Assembly (NCBI RefSeq): GCF_003570705.1
Contig: NZ_QWVT01000016.1
Span: forward strand, 1 to 64,000
Direction: 5' to 3'
Origin: Mesobacillus zeae
GTDB taxonomy: Bacteria; Bacillota; Bacilli; Bacillales; Cytobacillaceae
Length of the DNA: 64,000 nucleotides
Shown here in pieces: positions 25,475 through 33,600 of the stretch. The notes under the pieces are model-generated. The model made no database searches and had not been told where the DNA came from. It saw only the letters and a program-made list of their open reading frames with translations. A program made the translations under genes and the position numbers. The stretch's first letter is position 1. Each line of letters opens with the position of its first letter.

Positions 25475-25594
25475 TTATTTACCCCGCTTCTGGTCTTTTT
25501 GGGCATCAGGCTGGCACATTTTATCCACCGCAAAGCCAATGACGACCATCAAGACAATGGGAACTGCAAAATTAATGAGGTGCAATGCAGTCAC
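25475..25594 (-). CDS. Small single-pass membrane protein (39 aa)
   Basis: Starts at GTG (VTALHLINFAVPIVLMVVIG...) with AAAGGGG eight bases upstream; an in-frame ATG six codons earlier lacks a ribosome binding site. One transmembrane helix is followed by a hydrophilic tail (CQPDAQKDQKRGK). No family recognised. It is convergent with the MFS gene, and the hairpin at 25697 separates it from the sortase. Confidence 0.55.
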   Translation of the reverse strand: MTALHLINFAVPIVLMVVIGFAVDKMCQPDAQKDQKRGK

Positions 25595-25696
25595 TTTCCT
25601 AACCCCTTTCATGTTTACATGGTATTTATAGTATATTAGGAAAGGGCTAACATGAGTATATAGAATTTATAATTTTCTGAATTTAATAAGCATCAT

Positions 25697-25724
25697 AAAA
25701 AATCAGCATCTGAGCTGATTTTTT
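25697..25724. terminator. Bidirectional terminator overlapping the sortase stop
   Basis: AAAAAATCAGC and GCTGATTTTTT pair perfectly around ATCTGA. Confidence 0.85.
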
Positions 25725-26340
25725 ATGATGCCTTTTTTCTGAAGGCTGTCAGGATATATCTCTGAGGCGCGTCTCCGACAAATGAGAAGGGGTAGCAGGT
25801 GGAAAGTGTCAGTATTTCATCAGGGGCAGTAGGCTTGATGATCGAACGGTCGTCTGCTTCCACGATTTCGGAATCGCTGATACTATAATCAAAATCGCCG
25901 TAAGGCATCCTGATCCTCAGTATGTCGCCTTTTTTGAGTTCACCAAGCCTTCGAAAGACCGTATCACGATGGCCGGAAAGTAGGATTTGGTCTTTTCCTT
26001 CGGGAAGGGCAGTATCTTTGTAGTGGCCGACTCCCTTTGCTAAATCGTCTTCATCGGTTCCTTCAATAATCGGCAGTTCTGCTTTAAGACGCGGGATTTC
26101 CAAAATTCCAACCACATCGCCCTGCTGTCTTTCAGAAGGCTTAACAGAAATCCCCGTCTTTTTATCCGCCTGCTGAGGCGTTTTCTTTTCCACCTCAATC
26201 ATTTGTTTTGCTTCGTACAGTGCCTTCCTTTCATTCTTTTTAGTTGATTGCAAGTCATTCAGTGAAATGTAGATCAGGGCAGCACCTGTAAGCGTAAGGA
26301 GGAGGGCTGCAAACAACAGGAAACGGCGCTTGGTGTTCAT
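25723..26340 (-). CDS. Class D sortase
   Basis: 205 residues. The N-terminal signal anchor is RFLLFAALLLTLTGAALIYI. The extracellular domain contains all three catalytic residues: His in LLSGHRDTVFRRLGELKKGD, Cys in LTLSTCYPF, and Arg in APQRYILTAF. Such enzymes (SrtD/YhcS type) covalently attach LPxTG-like surface proteins to peptidoglycan. No substrate gene with a sorting signal is adjacent. It is a single-gene unit on the minus strand. Confidence 0.92.
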   Translation of the reverse strand: MNTKRRFLLFAALLLTLTGAALIYISLNDLQSTKKNERKALYEAKQMIEVEKKTPQQADKKTGISVKPSERQQGDVVGILEIPRLKAELPIIEGTDEDDLAKGVGHYKDTALPEGKDQILLSGHRDTVFRRLGELKKGDILRIRMPYGDFDYSISDSEIVEADDRSIIKPTAPDEILTLSTCYPFSFVGDAPQRYILTAFRKKAS

Positions 26341-26572
26341 GTCTTTTCAATCCATCCTTTCCATTGACTTGCTCATTTCTATTATATAGAACATTCAAGT
26401 TATTTAAAAAATATAGAAATGTATGGAAACGGAAGAAATACTTAGATAAAGAACAAAATCCGTTCTTTAAAGAGAAAATTTGGTGATTTATCAACTTTTT
26501 CATAATAGAGTGAATAAAATATAATTTTATATAAGGGGCTAGAAATGACCAGAAACAAAGGGGATGGTGAAA

Positions 26573-26779
26573 ATGTATAGGAAAAATTGCGATAAGTGCG
26601 GGAGGCCTTCTTATAGCAGCTGCGAAAACGGGGAGTGGATTTGCCCGGTTTGTTCTAATAATCTAACAAAATATCCTTGCTTTGATGCTGATACATTTGA
26701 ACGAATCAAGGTATGTCCAATAAAAACAAGCAAGTCGTACAAAAACGGCGGGTTGGGAAAATTCTATAAGGCCAATTGA
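26573..26779 (+). CDS. Small zinc-ribbon protein
   Basis: 68 residues: MYRKNCDKCGRPSYSSCENG then EWICPVCSNNLTKYPC. Two CxxC knuckles (CDKC, CPVC) indicate one zinc ribbon. Start ATG 26573 has AAAGGGG nine bases upstream; an ATG nine bases earlier directly abuts that site. No family name recognised. Confidence 0.65.
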   Translation: MYRKNCDKCGRPSYSSCENGEWICPVCSNNLTKYPCFDADTFERIKVCPIKTSKSYKNGGLGKFYKAN

Positions 26780-26826
26780 TTTATGGGGGTTATTTTATCA
26801 GAATATTTAAACAAAAAGTGACGAAC

Positions 26827-26833
26827 TTCGACA
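26827..26833 (-). promoter_or_regulatory. Perfect Spo0A box upstream of the sinI leader
   Basis: TTCGACA on the + strand is the exact complement of the 0A box TGTCGAA. It lies about 145 bases upstream of a TATAAT (26976-26981) that could be the -10 of the sinI transcript. In B. subtilis sinI is activated by Spo0A~P, so a similar role is plausible although a 7-mer can occur by chance. Confidence 0.4.
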
Positions 26834-27002
26834 AAATTCCCCTTTATCATTACCTAAATAATGGTTTATAAAAAGAATATATACTCTATTTGTAATAATA
26901 TAGCAAAAAAAACCTTCTTTAGTGTTGTTTCAACTGACAAAATACTACACGATGCTTACCAGAAACCAGTTAAAATATAATTGGGGAGTGGAAATAAGCA
27001 AA

Positions 27003-27095
27003 CTATTGCAGATAAAGGCAAACCTGTCGAAAGGCAGTGACGCAAAATCACGGGTCTAAGGGGAAATCCTATGACAGCCGGATTGCCTGGAATAC
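27003..27095 (+). ncRNA. c-di-GMP-I (GEMM) riboswitch upstream of sinI
   Basis: The conserved GEMM-I landmarks occur in order and spacing: AAAGGCAAACC, GAAA tetraloop (CTGTC-GAAA-GGCAG), TGACGCAAAATCACGGGTCTAA, a variable P3 tip, then ATGACAGCCGGATTGCC. The P2 GAAA loop and the A-rich receptor that dock with each other are intact. It ends about 25 bases before the sinI start. No clear intrinsic terminator follows (only a short AATAC/GTATT hairpin), so translation control of the GGGGGGAG site is possible; the direction of control is not visible from sequence. Confidence 0.9.
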
Positions 27096-27117
27096 GAAAC
27101 AGTATTTTGGGGGGAGA

Positions 27118-27273
27118 ATGGTGAATAAGGATACGGGCGTTGCTGACCTTGACTCAGAATGGATGCAGCTCATTCTCGAAGCGCTGGAACTTGGAATAGA
27201 GAAAAAAGAAATTAGGGATTTTCTTAACAGCAGAAGCACAGAGGCAATTGTGCCGGTTGTGTTGGAGAATTAA
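27118..27273 (+). CDS. sinI: SinI-type anti-repressor
   Basis: 51 residues: MVNKDTGVADLDSEWMQLIL then EALELGIEKKEIRDFLNSRS. This is the SinI dimerisation hook that binds the SinR oligomerisation helices and frees biofilm promoters. It closely mirrors the C-terminus of the nearby SinR (DWMLLVREAMDSGISKDQFREF). The start ATG has GGGGGGAG four bases upstream. It is preceded by a c-di-GMP-I riboswitch and, unusually, faces sinR convergently instead of preceding it in one operon. Confidence 0.88.
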   Translation: MVNKDTGVADLDSEWMQLILEALELGIEKKEIRDFLNSRSTEAIVPVVLEN

Positions 27274-27295
27274 TCATTACATAAGGAATGGTAAA

Positions 27296-27330
27296 AGCAG
27301 CTCAATTTAATGAGCTGCTTTATTTATTTT
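27296..27330. terminator. Bidirectional terminator between sinI and sinR
   Basis: AGCAGCTC and GAGCTGCT pair around AATTTAAT, with TTTATTTATTTT on the + side and TTTTACC on the - side. Confidence 0.85.
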
Positions 27331-27361
27331 GCAAAGGGCATTGTTCGGAACAAATGCTCCT

Positions 27362-27688
27362 CTATTTATTGTTCTGATTGCTTTTCCATTTATTGAACTC
27401 AAGAAATTCGCGAAACTGGTCTTTGCTAATTCCAGAGTCCATTGCCTCCCGGACAAGCAACATCCAGTCAGGATCAACATCCTCTTCGTCCGGCTTGTCA
27501 TGGATAAGATAGTCTATGGGAGTATCAAGCACCAAAGCAATCTTCTCCAGGAATTGTATGGATGGATTTGTTTGCAGGTTCCTCTCAAGGGAGCTCAAAT
27601 ATGACTTCGCTACCCCTGCCTGTTCGGCAAGCTCTGAAAGGGACATTTTTCTTTCTTGGCGCATCATTTTTACTCTATCTCCAATCAT
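27362..27688 (-). CDS. sinR: SinR-type master regulator of biofilm formation
   Basis: 108 residues. Residues 1-65 are an XRE helix-turn-helix nearly matching SinR: MSLSELAEQAGVAKSYLSSL then ERNLQTNPSIQFLEKIALVL. Residues 75-105 form the SinI-like oligomerisation domain (DPDWMLLVREAMDSGISKDQ, FREFLEFNKW). SinR represses matrix genes and is antagonised by SinI. The start ATG 27688 matches the family start MIG; GTG 27697 is three codons upstream and closer to the AAAGGG site, so either may be used. Confidence 0.9.
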   Translation of the reverse strand: MIGDRVKMMRQERKMSLSELAEQAGVAKSYLSSLERNLQTNPSIQFLEKIALVLDTPIDYLIHDKPDEEDVDPDWMLLVREAMDSGISKDQFREFLEFNKWKSNQNNK

Positions 27689-28024
27689 GAAGTTCACGCA
27701 CCCTTTTTAACGTATAGTTTTATCATAGCAAATAAAAAAGAAGAGTTCCATATTAAGAACGAACCATTAGGAAAAATAAAACCATCTAACTATTATTGCT
27801 GCTGCAAAAAGAGACAGAACCCTAGATGGTATATAATTTGCCCTATTTAATCAAACGTTTGATCAATAAGTATACCGCCATTTTGCCTACAAGTCTGTGA
27901 GAAAAAGTTATAAATCCCATAATTTCAGCTTGTTTATGGACATTATATGGAGTTTTTTAAAATGTATTGTACCTTGATTATGAATTTGAAACAATCTTTT
28001 TAACATACATAGGGGGGTTACGAG

Positions 28025-29722
28025 TTGGATAAAGTGAAAGCGCTTAAAATATCAACCAAGTTTTTAATGACTGCCGGAGCGCTGCTAGTATTTTTCTCTG
28101 TCATTGTGTCCATTCTTCTCAACACAGTGGTCACAGGTACAATCAAAGAGGGAGCTACCGCTAAGGCCAAAGGCGACCTGAAGCTTGGCTATGAAATCAT
28201 TGACCTTAAGTATCCCGGCGAGTGGAGCGTTAATGAAGGAAACCTTTATAAAGGGAACATGCTGATCAACGACAATAATGACCTTGTGGATGAAGTGGCT
28301 AAAATGACTCGCGGCACTGTTACTATTTTTCTTAAGGATAAGAGGGTCGCAACAAACGTCATCAGTAACGGATCCCGGGCAGTGGGCACCAAGGCTAGCG
28401 ATGAAGTTGTAAAAAGGACACTTGAGGGAGGTAAAACTTATTACGGCGAGGCTAATGTTGTCGGGCATCAGTACCAGACAGCCTACATGCCGGTGAAAGA
28501 TGCAGCAGGAAGTATTATCGGTATGTGGTATGTCGGTGCACCTGCAGACATGGTGGATAAAGCCATCAGGCACGTCAACATCGTACTCGCTGCCACACTT
28601 TCCGTAATGCTTGTTCTTTCTTACTTTTTCCTCCGTCCATTCACAAACGGGCTGAAAAAACGTATAAGCCGGCTGGAGCAAGCTCTGGAGCAGGCAGGAA
28701 ATGGAGATTTCACTGCGTTGGTGGAGGACAGTGGTGGAGACGAGCTCACCTCGCTTGCACATAGTTATAAAAAAATGAGGGAGAGCCTTGCTGAATTGAT
28801 TGGAAAGTTGAGGGAGGCTGCTGAAACAATGGCTGCATCTTCTCAAGAGCTGAGTGCAGGAGCAGAAGAAACTGCAAGGGCAACAGACTCGATAGCCAAT
28901 TCTATTCAGGAGGTTGCCGTAAATGCGGATAACCAGGTCGAACAAACCAATGAATTGAGCAAAACGGTACGAGGTATGACGGAGGAAATCGCAAAAATGG
29001 CTAGCGGTGCAGAAGAAGTCCAGAAGGCAACTAAAGGTAATGCAGCAGCGGCTGTTGCTGGAGCTGAAGTCATGGAGAAGACTCGAAAACAAGTGGCAAG
29101 CATCAATGATATGACCGAAAGAGCATCCCAATCCATTCACCAACTGAATGAAAAATCAAAAGAAATCAATAAAATCATCAATTTAATCACAGACATCTCA
29201 GACCAGACAAATCTCCTGGCTCTGAATGCGGCGATTGAAGCTGCGAGAGCGGGTGAACATGGCCGTGGCTTCGCGGTTGTTGCAGAAGAGGTTCGGAAGC
29301 TTGCTGAACAATCCAATTCTTCGGCTAGCCAAGTTCGAAACCTTGTTGCAAGCATTCAGAAAGATATATCTCTGTCTGTCGAGTCTATGGACCTTGGGCG
29401 TGAGGCGATAAAAGAAGGAATGGAGCTTTCGGTCAAAGCAGAGCAATCTTTCAACAACATTAATAGCCAAATACAAGCTGTCAGCGGCCAAATCGATACA
29501 ATGTCTGGTGCGGTGCTCGATATGGACAAAGGAACAGAAGTGATCCTTGAGGTACTTGGCCAGATTGTTGGGCAAATCCACCAATCATCGGACGCAACGC
29601 AATCTGTCGCATCTGCAACAGAGGAACAGAGCGCATCGATGGAAGAAATCTATGCCTTTTCGCAAAGCCTGAGTACGCTTGCTGAAGATCTCAGGACTTC
29701 TGTCAACAGGTTTAAAGTATAA
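28025..29722 (+). CDS. Methyl-accepting chemotaxis protein with single-Cache sensor
   Basis: 565 residues. TM1 is about 12-35 ([20 protein letters not shown]), a ~150-residue extracellular sensor with a Cache-like pattern follows ([32 protein letters not shown]), then TM2 (about 190-210), a HAMP domain, and the signalling tip [20 protein letters not shown] followed by [20 protein letters not shown]. Ligand unknown; sensors of this shape often bind small organic acids. TTG start with AGGGGGGTTACGAG upstream. Terminator at 29756. It lies between sinR and the ComFB-family gene. Confidence 0.92.
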   Translation: MDKVKALKISTKFLMTAGALLVFFSVIVSILLNTVVTGTIKEGATAKAKGDLKLGYEIIDLKYPGEWSVNEGNLYKGNMLINDNNDLVDEVAKMTRGTVTIFLKDKRVATNVISNGSRAVGTKASDEVVKRTLEGGKTYYGEANVVGHQYQTAYMPVKDAAGSIIGMWYVGAPADMVDKAIRHVNIVLAATLSVMLVLSYFFLRPFTNGLKKRISRLEQALEQAGNGDFTALVEDSGGDELTSLAHSYKKMRESLAELIGKLREAAETMAASSQELSAGAEETARATDSIANSIQEVAVNADNQVEQTNELSKTVRGMTEEIAKMASGAEEVQKATKGNAAAAVAGAEVMEKTRKQVASINDMTERASQSIHQLNEKSKEINKIINLITDISDQTNLLALNAAIEAARAGEHGRGFAVVAEEVRKLAEQSNSSASQVRNLVASIQKDISLSVESMDLGREAIKEGMELSVKAEQSFNNINSQIQAVSGQIDTMSGAVLDMDKGTEVILEVLGQIVGQIHQSSDATQSVASATEEQSASMEEIYAFSQSLSTLAEDLRTSVNRFKV

Positions 29723-29755
29723 ATTGGGTTAACAACTAAATAGTTTAGATAAAAC

Positions 29756-29788
29756 AAGCTGCCGGAATGTTTCCGGCAGCTTTATTTT
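29756..29788. terminator. Terminator of the chemoreceptor gene
   Basis: AAGCTGCCGGAA and TTCCGGCAGCTT pair around TGT, followed by TATTTT. Confidence 0.88.
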
Positions 29789-29795
29789 ACCATTT

Positions 29796-30071
29796 TTAGT
29801 GTTTTGGATATTTACCTACAAGGTGGATTGCGCTGATGATCCGCTTATTGATCCAATTTAGGTTTTCTTTTGTATTTAATTGTTCGAATACCATTTTTCG
29901 TCCGTCATCTGTCGTTACATAGTGACTTGGAAGTGTATTCAAACTGAGGGCGACAATATCATTTCTGCATTTGGGGCAATTGCAGAAAGTCTGGTAGTCA
30001 GGGCTCATCATCAAAACATTGACCAGAGTCACGACTACTTCTTCCATTACGTTGACATATCCTTTGTTCAT
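29796..30071 (-). CDS. ComFB-family protein
   Basis: 91 residues: MNKGYVNVMEEVVVTLVNVL then CNCPKCRNDIVALSLNTLPS HYVTTDDGR. The CxCxxCxxD-I motif and following ALNxLPxxY define the ComFB family. In B. subtilis comFB lies in the comF operon; recent work on other ComFB proteins has linked the family to c-di-GMP binding, which would fit the c-di-GMP riboswitch 2.7 kb away. The start at 30071 is chosen because AAGAAGGCTGCCG precedes it; the upstream in-frame extension is hydrophobic and unsupported. Confidence 0.82.
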   Translation of the reverse strand: MNKGYVNVMEEVVVTLVNVLMMSPDYQTFCNCPKCRNDIVALSLNTLPSHYVTTDDGRKMVFEQLNTKENLNWINKRIISAIHLVGKYPKH

Positions 30072-30305
30072 CGGCAGCCTTCTTTCAATGTTGTCTACTA
30101 GTATTATAGATACAAATATAAGAGATAGAGCGTTGAAAATACGATTAAAGCAAAAATGAGTCAAAAGGCTCAATTATTATGAAATGTTATCCACTTTTCA
30201 ATATGATTAAAAGTTCGTCAAGATGTTTCACCTTTCTGGATGTTTTACAGCAGACAAAGAGGGAATGTTGAATAGAGTGATGTATTGAAAGGAGAGGAAG
30301 ATAAT

Positions 30306-30821
30306 ATGAGTAAAAAAATTGCATGTGTCATTACCGATCTTTTCGAGGACTCTGAGTATATTGAACCTGCCAGAGCCTTTATGGAAGCAGGGCACGAAGT
30401 CATTTCAATTGAAAAAGAAAAAGGCAAGGAAGTAAAGGGCAAGAATGGGGATGTCACCACAAAAATCGATGCCGGCATTGAATTGGTAAACCCTGATGAC
30501 TTCGATGCCCTATTTATTCCAGGCGGCTTTTCCCCTGACCAGCTTCGGGCAGACGATCGATTCGTCCAATTTGCCAACGCGTTCATGGATGAAAAGAAAC
30601 CTGTTTTTGCTATCTGCCACGGACCGCAGCTTCTTATAACAGCAAAAACCCTTGAGGGAAGGACGGCAACTGGATATAAATCCATTCGAGTCGACATGGA
30701 GTATGCAGGCGTAAACTTCAAGGACGAGGCTGTTGTTGTCTGTGGCAACCAGCTTGTTACAAGCCGCCAGCCTGATGATATCCCAGTATTTAACAGGGAA
30801 GCGCTGAATCTTCTAAAGTAA
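30306..30821 (+). CDS. yfkM: DJ-1/PfpI family protein (general stress protein 18-like)
   Basis: 171 residues. The family's nucleophile elbow is FAICHGPQLLI (Cys about residue 104, followed by His), with the acidic partner in the N-terminal segment DLFEDSEYIEPARAF. PfpI/DJ-1 proteins are described as proteases, glyoxalase/deglycases or chaperones; here a stress-protective role is inferred. Start ATG after AAAGGAGAGGAAGATAAT. Length and context (next to the yfk block) match B. subtilis YfkM. Confidence 0.88.
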   Translation: MSKKIACVITDLFEDSEYIEPARAFMEAGHEVISIEKEKGKEVKGKNGDVTTKIDAGIELVNPDDFDALFIPGGFSPDQLRADDRFVQFANAFMDEKKPVFAICHGPQLLITAKTLEGRTATGYKSIRVDMEYAGVNFKDEAVVVCGNQLVTSRQPDDIPVFNREALNLLK

Positions 30822-30867
30822 GCGAAACGGTTAAAGCGGGATGCGTATGGTAAAATAGAAGTGTATA

Positions 30868-30902
30868 GCCCATTTGCAGTAGGCTGCAAATGGGCATTTT
30901 AA
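30868..30902. terminator. Terminator of yfkM
   Basis: GCCCATTTGCAG and CTGCAAATGGGC pair perfectly around TAGG, then ATTTTAATT. Confidence 0.85.
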
Positions 30903-31019
30903 TTGGGGAAAAGGCTTCCCGGCAGAGGCGAAAATGGGCTGCGTGGGGAGTGATTTTTGTAAGGGTTCAGGTATAATCTATTGTATAAGGCAGGAACAAC
31001 ACTGCAGGGAGATGAAGAA

Positions 31020-31778
31020 ATGATTGTATTAAAATCAGCACGAGAAATTGAAAAGATGAAGGAAGCAGGCAAGGTTCTGGCTTCAACCCATAAAGAAATC
31101 AGGAAAATGATGCAGCCCGGAGTTACCACATGGGAAATTGACCAGTTTGTTGAACGATTTCTTAAGGAACATGGTGCAACGGCTGAACAAAAAGGATACC
31201 GGGGCTATGAGTATGCGACATGCGCAAGCATTAACGATGAAGTGTGCCACGGGTTTCCGAGGAAAGAAGCGCTGAAGTCCGGCGATATCGTGACAATTGA
31301 TATGGTTGTCAAACTAAATGGCGCTCTTGCTGATTCTGCCTGGACCTACACTGTTGGCGATGTACCAGAGGAAACGGTGAAGCTGCTTCAGGTAACGAAG
31401 GAATCTCTCTACCGCGGGATTGAGGCGTCAGTTCCAGGCAACAGGATTGGGGATATCGGACATGCGATCCAAACATACGTCGAGTCCGCAGGCTTCTCAG
31501 TGGTCCGTGAATTTATCGGCCATGGAATCGGTTCAGTAATCCATGAAAAACCTGATGTGCCGCATTTCGGCTTGCCTGGAAAGGGTGCGCGGATAAAGGA
31601 AGGCATGGTCTTTACTATTGAACCAATGGTCAATATCGGGGAATGGCCGACAAAAATGGACGACAACGGGTGGACAGCACGTACAATGGACGGGAGTCTT
31701 TCGGCCCAGTATGAGCATACGATTGCCATCACAAAAGACGGCCCTGTCATATTAACAGACCAAGGGGAAGAGGACTAA
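31020..31778 (+). CDS. map: Methionine aminopeptidase type I
   Basis: 252 residues. Metal ligands are visible in order: Asp in DIVTIDMVVKLNGALADSAW (two Asp), His in EFIGHGIGSVIHEKPDVPHF, Glu in FTIEPMVN, and Glu in SAQYEHTIAIT. It removes the initiator methionine from new proteins. It has a slightly extended form relative to the ribosomal-operon Map, as in YflG of B. subtilis, so it is probably a second copy. Start ATG with AGGGAGATGAAGAA upstream. Confidence 0.93.
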   Translation: MIVLKSAREIEKMKEAGKVLASTHKEIRKMMQPGVTTWEIDQFVERFLKEHGATAEQKGYRGYEYATCASINDEVCHGFPRKEALKSGDIVTIDMVVKLNGALADSAWTYTVGDVPEETVKLLQVTKESLYRGIEASVPGNRIGDIGHAIQTYVESAGFSVVREFIGHGIGSVIHEKPDVPHFGLPGKGARIKEGMVFTIEPMVNIGEWPTKMDDNGWTARTMDGSLSAQYEHTIAITKDGPVILTDQGEED

Positions 31779-31818
31779 AAATCAGAAATGATGTTTTAGA
31801 AACATGAAGTAGGAAGGT

Positions 31819-31867
31819 CGCCGCCCCTCAGCTAATCTTGGCTGGCTGAGGGGCGGCGTTTTTTTTG
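31819..31867 (+). terminator. Strong terminator of map
   Basis: CGCCGCCCCTCAGC and GCTGAGGGGCGGCG form a perfect 14-bp stem followed by TTTTTTTT. Confidence 0.92.
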
Positions 31868-32035
31868 ATTTTAGAGGTCCTTGGAGTAAGTTTTTTGATA
31901 AAAACGGTGATTTTCGCTTCAAGTTCAGGAAAAAAGTAATGTGTTGGAGCCTCAAAGAATCACATCAGTTGTTCTCTTGTTAATAGTTAACCACAGAGTT
32001 GCAATTTCAAAAGGGACATCCCTCGAAAAAATAAG

Positions 32036-32145
32036 ATATTCCCGTTTACGGGTAAGATATTCCCGATCAGCGGCAGGATATTCCTGATTACGCAGGATAT
32101 ATTCCCGATCGGAGCACATTTATTCCAATTATCTGTATTCAGACT
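32036..32145. repeat. 21-bp periodic array, core ATATTCCCG (array 2)
   Basis: Units start at 32036, 32057, 32078, 32099 and 32120, exactly 21 bases apart: ATATTCCCGT, ATATTCCCGA, ATATTCCTGA, ATATTCCCGA, TTATTCCAAT. It has the same unit number and the same right end (TATTCCAA...CTGTATT) as array 1 at 13265. Confidence 0.9.
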
Positions 32146-32206
32146 CCTTGTTTGTAACTTTATGTAAAATGAAGATCCGGCCTATGAATGGTGGAATTTT
32201 TCAAAA

Positions 32207-32233
32207 CAAAAAACAGACGGTTTACACCGCCTG
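32207..32233 (-). terminator. Terminator of yfkK
   Basis: On the minus strand CAGGCGGT and ACCGTCTG pair around GTAA, then TTTTTT. Confidence 0.75.
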
Positions 32234-32266
32234 CCCGGTAAGAAAGTTGAAGCATGGTTAAGATTC

Positions 32267-32491
32267 TTACGCTTTTTTTAGGCTACCGAGTTCTTCGACA
32301 ATGGCCTGCATTTCATTGATGCTGAAGTTGTCCTTTTTCATGATCAATTCATAAATATCGCGAAGCTCTTCATACATTTCTTCGTCAAAGTGGGAAGGTT
32401 TGATTGCTCCCATATTGAGTACATTCAGCTTGTCTTTAATTTTTTCAATCATATATTCAACATTTTCAACAGACTTTTTCGATAGATCCAT
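32267..32491 (-). CDS. yfkK: DUF1128 family protein YfkK
   Basis: 74 residues, entirely helical in appearance: [20 protein letters not shown] to [20 protein letters not shown] and [11 protein letters not shown]. This is the whole-length DUF1128 pattern, conserved in bacilli and staphylococci next to the low-molecular-weight phosphatase gene. Function unknown. Start ATG after AAAGGGTGACTGGAA. Confidence 0.88.
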   Translation of the reverse strand: MDLSKKSVENVEYMIEKIKDKLNVLNMGAIKPSHFDEEMYEELRDIYELIMKKDNFSINEMQAIVEELGSLKKA

Positions 32492-32734
32492 TTCCAGTCA
32501 CCCTTTCGCAATAATGACAATGATTTTTATGGGGTTAACTCCTGAGAAGCATTATAATAAAAGTGAAATTAGTGTATTCTCATCTTTCCATGTAAATGTC
32601 CAATTGTCAATTGAAAATCAAGTTTGGGAAGAGATGGACTTAATAAGATATTGCACTCTTTTTTTATAAAAAAGAGTTAAGCTTGCATGATAGTGAGGGA
32701 ATCGTGGAAAATGTAGAGAAGAGGGGTGAAAAAC

Positions 32735-33205
32735 ATGATAAAAGTATTGTTTGTCTGCCTTGGGAACATATGCCGGTCACCGATGGCTGAAGCGATGTTC
32801 CGGGATATGGTGGAAAAGGAAGGTCTTCAGCAGGAAATTACTGTTGATTCGGCCGGAACGGGCAACTGGCATGAAGGAAATCCACCCCATGAAGGGACGA
32901 GGAAAATCCTTGAGAAATACAGCATCAGCGGGAAAGGTCTTCAGGCTCGTCAAATCACTTTAAGCGATTTACAGGATTTTGACTATATTATCGGAATGGA
33001 TAGTGAAAATCTGAAGAATATTAAAAGTCTGGGGAGAGAGATGGAGGGTACTGTCGTTTCACGGCTGCTAGATTTTGTGGAAGGGAGCAGCATGGAGGAC
33101 GTGCCAGACCCTTACTTCACCGGGAACTTTGATGAGACATACGAGCTAGTCAAGCAGGGTTGCGAGGCATTGCTTACGGACATCAAAACGAAAATTCAAT
33201 CATGA
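32735..33205 (+). CDS. yfkJ: Low-molecular-weight protein-tyrosine phosphatase
   Basis: 156 residues. The P-loop CLGNICRSPMAEA (C-x5-R-S) begins at about residue 8, and the general acid aspartate is in VPDPYFTG near the C-terminus, both diagnostic of LMW-PTP/arginine-phosphatase folds. It hydrolyses phosphotyrosine or related phosphoesters; B. subtilis YfkJ is a stress-related tyrosine phosphatase. The start ATG is preceded by AGAGGGGTGAAAAAC. yfkI and yfkH follow in the same direction with short gaps. Confidence 0.92.
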   Translation: MIKVLFVCLGNICRSPMAEAMFRDMVEKEGLQQEITVDSAGTGNWHEGNPPHEGTRKILEKYSISGKGLQARQITLSDLQDFDYIIGMDSENLKNIKSLGREMEGTVVSRLLDFVEGSSMEDVPDPYFTGNFDETYELVKQGCEALLTDIKTKIQS

Positions 33206-33226
33206 TAATTACCAAGGAGGGACAAA

Positions 33227-33580
33227 ATGGGAAACTCTAAAAAGTTCTGGATGTGGATGGGAATTGGAGCAGCAGTAGGTGCGGCTTTAAGCTTATGCGA
33301 TAAGACAACAAGAGCATCGGTTAAAGAGGACCTTGGCAAAGTATCTGGAACGGCAATGTACATAGCCAAAGATCCGAAAGGCTTTGCCAGTGAAGTAAAA
33401 GACTCTGTGAACAAAGTCCGGACGGCAGTTGAGCAGGTTGTGGACGATGTAGCCTTTATTGCTGAGAAGGTGGACGAAATCAGAGATGTTCCGCCACAGG
33501 TAGCTGACATCATGAAAGAGACAAAGGAAGCGATTGGCAAAATCAGCGAGAAAGCCAACAATCAGGAACAGCAAGCGTAG
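33227..33580 (+). CDS. yfkI: YtxH-domain protein (YfkI-like)
   Basis: 117 residues. An N-terminal glycine/alanine-rich hydrophobic segment (FWMWMGIGAAVGAALSL) is followed by a long amphipathic helix rich in KEV/KDSV repeats, the YtxH architecture. Function unknown, often associated with general stress. ATG after CCAAGGAGGGACAAA, 21 bases behind yfkJ. Confidence 0.82.
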   Translation: MGNSKKFWMWMGIGAAVGAALSLCDKTTRASVKEDLGKVSGTAMYIAKDPKGFASEVKDSVNKVRTAVEQVVDDVAFIAEKVDEIRDVPPQVADIMKETKEAIGKISEKANNQEQQA

Positions 33581-33600
33581 TTGAGGCGAAGGGCAGGGGA

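Noticed and set aside
27025-27031. TGTCGAA as a second Spo0A box
   Set aside because: It is part of the P2 stem and GAAA loop of the riboswitch aptamer and is explained by it.
27037-27117. Upstream in-frame extension of sinI
   Set aside because: It lies inside the c-di-GMP aptamer; the SinI family start and ribosome binding site are at 27118.
28085-29143. 352-codon minus-strand frame opposite the chemoreceptor
   Set aside because: Cysteine- and histidine-rich shadow of the codon pattern of a clear MCP gene.
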